From: Loktanella sp.
GTDB lineage: Bacteria; Pseudomonadota; Alphaproteobacteria; Rhodobacterales; Rhodobacteraceae
DNA: 21,812 nt
Assembly (NCBI GenBank): GCA_003551805.1
Contig: PUNR01000274.1
Span: 1-21,812, forward strand
Direction: 5' to 3'
The notes under the pieces are model-generated. The model saw nothing but the letters and a program-made list of their open reading frames with translations. It was not told the DNA's origin and made no database searches. A program made the position numbers and the translations under genes. How positions within the stretch are numbered: position 1 is the stretch's first letter; every line of letters begins with the position of its first letter. This document shows positions 20,310 to 21,812 of the stretch, one piece after another.

Positions 20310-21446
20310 ATGGCAACCAAACGCAGCATTTTTGAAGAGGTCGGCGACAGCCCCAAACAGGTCGCAACCCCCGGCGGGATCGCCCGTGCAGGGATCGGCG
20401 CACGGCGTGCGATACGCAGCTGGCTGATGATGTTGTTTGCGCTCGTCGTCATCATGATCGCCGTGGGTGGCCTGACCCGCCTGACCGACAGTGGCCTGTC
20501 GATCACCGAATGGGCGCCGGTCACGGGGGCCTTGCCGCCGTTGTCGGCCGAAGCCTGGGAAACCGAATTCGACAAATACCGCCAGATACCTCAATACCAG
20601 CTGATGAATCAGGGCATGAGCATGTCCGAGTTCAAGGTGATCTATTACTGGGAATGGGGGCATCGCCAGCTTGGCCGCTTTATCGGGCTGGTCTGGGCTG
20701 TCGGTTTCGTGTGGTTTTTGGCACGCCGCCAGATACCTGCAGGCTGGACCGGACGGTTGTTACTGCTGGGCGGTCTGGGTGGTTTGCAAGGCGCGATCGG
20801 CTGGTGGATGGTAGCATCGGGCCTGCAAGAGGGGATGTTGAGCGTGGCGTCCTACAGGCTGGCGACCCATCTGGGACTGGCTTTTGTGATCTTTGGGTTT
20901 ATCGCATGGTATATCTATGAACTCAGCCGCACGCCTGCCGATCTGTTGCAGGCCCGCCGTATCGGTGATGCGCGACTGGTGTCATTGGGCACGCTGTTGG
21001 TCGGGCTCGCGTTTGTGCAAATTCTGCTTGGTGCGCTGGTGGCAGGGATTGATGCGGGTCGTGCGTTTCCTGACTGGCCTTTGATGGCGGGCGGGTTCTT
21101 TCCGCCTGATCCGTTCAGCCTGCAACCTGTCTGGCGCAATTTCTTTGAAGACGCCGGATTGGTCCAGTTCATGCACCGGATGGCGGGATATATCCTGTTT
21201 GCCTTTGCGCTGGTGTTGTGGTGGCTGGCGCGTAAATCCGCCAATCGCAATATCAAGGCCGCGTTCAACATGATGATGGTTGTGATGTTGGTGCAGGTCG
21301 TGCTGGGCATCTTTACCGTGATTTATTCCGCACCTGTGGAGCTGGCGATCACCCATCAATTCGTGGCCGTGATCCTGTGGGCGGTGATCTTGCGGGTGCG
21401 CTTTGTGGCGCAATATCCGAAACCTCAATCTGTAAGGACCGCTTGA
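20310..21446 (+). CDS. ctaA: Heme A synthase (COX15/CtaA family)
   Basis: This 378-residue inner-membrane enzyme has about eight membrane helices and oxidises the C8 methyl of heme O to form heme A for aa3 cytochrome oxidase. It shows VGGLTRLTDSGLSITEW (52-68), and the heme-binding histidines can be placed at His118 (WGHRQLGRF), His187 (THLGLAF), His289 (HRMAGY) and His349 (THQFV). This is the long alphaproteobacterial/mitochondrial form, without the external Cys pair of Bacillus CtaA. GGAG lies 9-10 bases before the ATG. It stands apart from other cytochrome oxidase genes in this window. The next gene begins at its stop codon (TGA then ATG). Confidence 0.95.
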   Translation: MATKRSIFEEVGDSPKQVATPGGIARAGIGARRAIRSWLMMLFALVVIMIAVGGLTRLTDSGLSITEWAPVTGALPPLSAEAWETEFDKYRQIPQYQLMNQGMSMSEFKVIYYWEWGHRQLGRFIGLVWAVGFVWFLARRQIPAGWTGRLLLLGGLGGLQGAIGWWMVASGLQEGMLSVASYRLATHLGLAFVIFGFIAWYIYELSRTPADLLQARRIGDARLVSLGTLLVGLAFVQILLGALVAGIDAGRAFPDWPLMAGGFFPPDPFSLQPVWRNFFEDAGLVQFMHRMAGYILFAFALVLWWLARKSANRNIKAAFNMMMVVMLVQVVLGIFTVIYSAPVELAITHQFVAVILWAVILRVRFVAQYPKPQSVRTA

Positions 21447-21812
21447 ATGACTGCCTATGATGACCTGATGCTGTTCCAGCGCGAAACCGAAGCCCTTTCA
21501 CAGGTGGCTGGACGTTTGGGGTGGGATCAGGAAACCATGATGCCCGACGGTGCCGGCCCGCAGCGCGCCGAGGAACATGGTGCGATGGCTAATATCCTGC
21601 ACGCCCGCCGCGTCGATCCGCGTGTCGGTGACTGGCTGGCAAAGGCGGAAGCGGTGGATGATGTCGCCGCGGCCAACCTGCGCCACATCCGCCGCAGTTT
21701 CGAGCGTACGACAAAAGTGCCCGCAAGGCTGGCGGCAGAGCTTGCGCAGACCACATCGCTGGCGCACCGTGTTTGGGCAAAGGCGCGGGCGGCTGAAGAT
21801 GTGGCCGCTTTC
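21447..21812 (+). CDS. M32 family metallocarboxypeptidase, 5' part
   Basis: This gene runs off the window end after 122 codons, so it is 3'-truncated only by the window. The N-terminus reads MTAYDDLMLFQRETEALSQV followed by GRLGWDQETMMPDGAGPQRAEE. The xxxWDQETxMPxGAxxxRAEQ pattern is the hallmark start of thermostable (Taq-type) M32 carboxypeptidases, which remove C-terminal residues with a Zn in an HEXXH site. That site lies beyond the window. The start ATG follows the ctaA stop directly, with AAGGA (21434-21438) inside the end of ctaA, so the two are likely co-transcribed. Confidence 0.9.
   Translation, partial: MTAYDDLMLFQRETEALSQVAGRLGWDQETMMPDGAGPQRAEEHGAMANILHARRVDPRVGDWLAKAEAVDDVAAANLRHIRRSFERTTKVPARLAAELAQTTSLAHRVWAKARAAEDVAAF

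Noticed and set aside
1..21812. CRISPR array, prophage, toxin-antitoxin or defence system
   Set aside because: No regularly spaced repeats and no genes of those families were found; the window is mainly core metabolism, translation and transport.

Overview
The window is a gene-dense stretch of a marine-type alphaproteobacterial chromosome. It most resembles Rhodobacteraceae (Roseobacter group, Yoonia/Loktanella-like). The evidence is the order rplU-rpmA-GNAT-obg-proB-proA, ribosomal protein L21 carrying a helix-hairpin-helix tail, a divergent chpT/DUF3553 pair, an olsBA operon for ornithine lipids, a TAXI-type TRAP transporter, a methyl-accepting chemotaxis protein (MCP) ending in a Trp-containing CheR tether, and CtrA-type TTAA-N7-TTAA boxes. 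No phage, IS element, CRISPR array or rRNA was seen. Apart from the two genes cut by the window edges, no gene looks broken.

Layout. (1) Positions 1-2332 hold a translationally coupled aromatic-catabolism operon. It contains the 3' end of a TfdB/phenol-hydroxylase-type FAD monooxygenase, a hydroxyquinol-1,2-dioxygenase-like intradiol enzyme, and a DUF849/BKACE beta-keto acid cleavage enzyme. (2) 2416-4788 is an MCP preceded by a CtrA box. (3) 4890-8349 is a TAXI TRAP transporter (binding protein plus fused permease) with a recognisable promoter, direct repeats and a structured leader. (4) 8458-8547 is tRNA-Ser(CGA) on the minus strand. (5) 8678-10310 holds a DUF2059 exported protein and two small lipoproteins that converge on a shared CTAG stop. 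(6) 10488-16051 is the ribosome/proline block: rplU, rpmA, terminator, two tandem GNAT acetyltransferases, obg, proB, proA. (7) 16137-16951 is chpT and a DUF3553 gene, divergent, with 29 bp between their start codons. (8) 17033-18650 is olsB-olsA. (9) 18723-19349 is a degenerate ThiE/TenI-like gene on the minus strand. (10) 19475-21812 holds a SPOUT RNA methyltransferase, heme A synthase ctaA and the 5' part of an M32 carboxypeptidase.

How the parts may fit together. The first operon could hydroxylate a phenol to hydroxyquinol and open the ring. If a maleylacetate reductase lies outside the window, the BKACE enzyme could then cleave 3-oxoadipate directly with acetyl-CoA and replace the usual CoA-transferase/thiolase end of the pathway; this is inference. 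The MCP and TRAP transporter follow on the same strand, so a sense-import-degrade neighbourhood is possible but unproven. Two perfect CtrA-type boxes lie in front of the MCP and at the start of olsB, in the same window as the phosphotransferase gene chpT. That suggests CtrA may control chemotaxis and possibly ornithine-lipid synthesis here. A two-copy intergenic repeat (hairpin plus a GAGTATTTT tract) sits between both widely separated convergent gene pairs.

No intergenic stretch exceeds about 210 bases. The longest are 4789-4992, 10311-10487 and 19350-19474.
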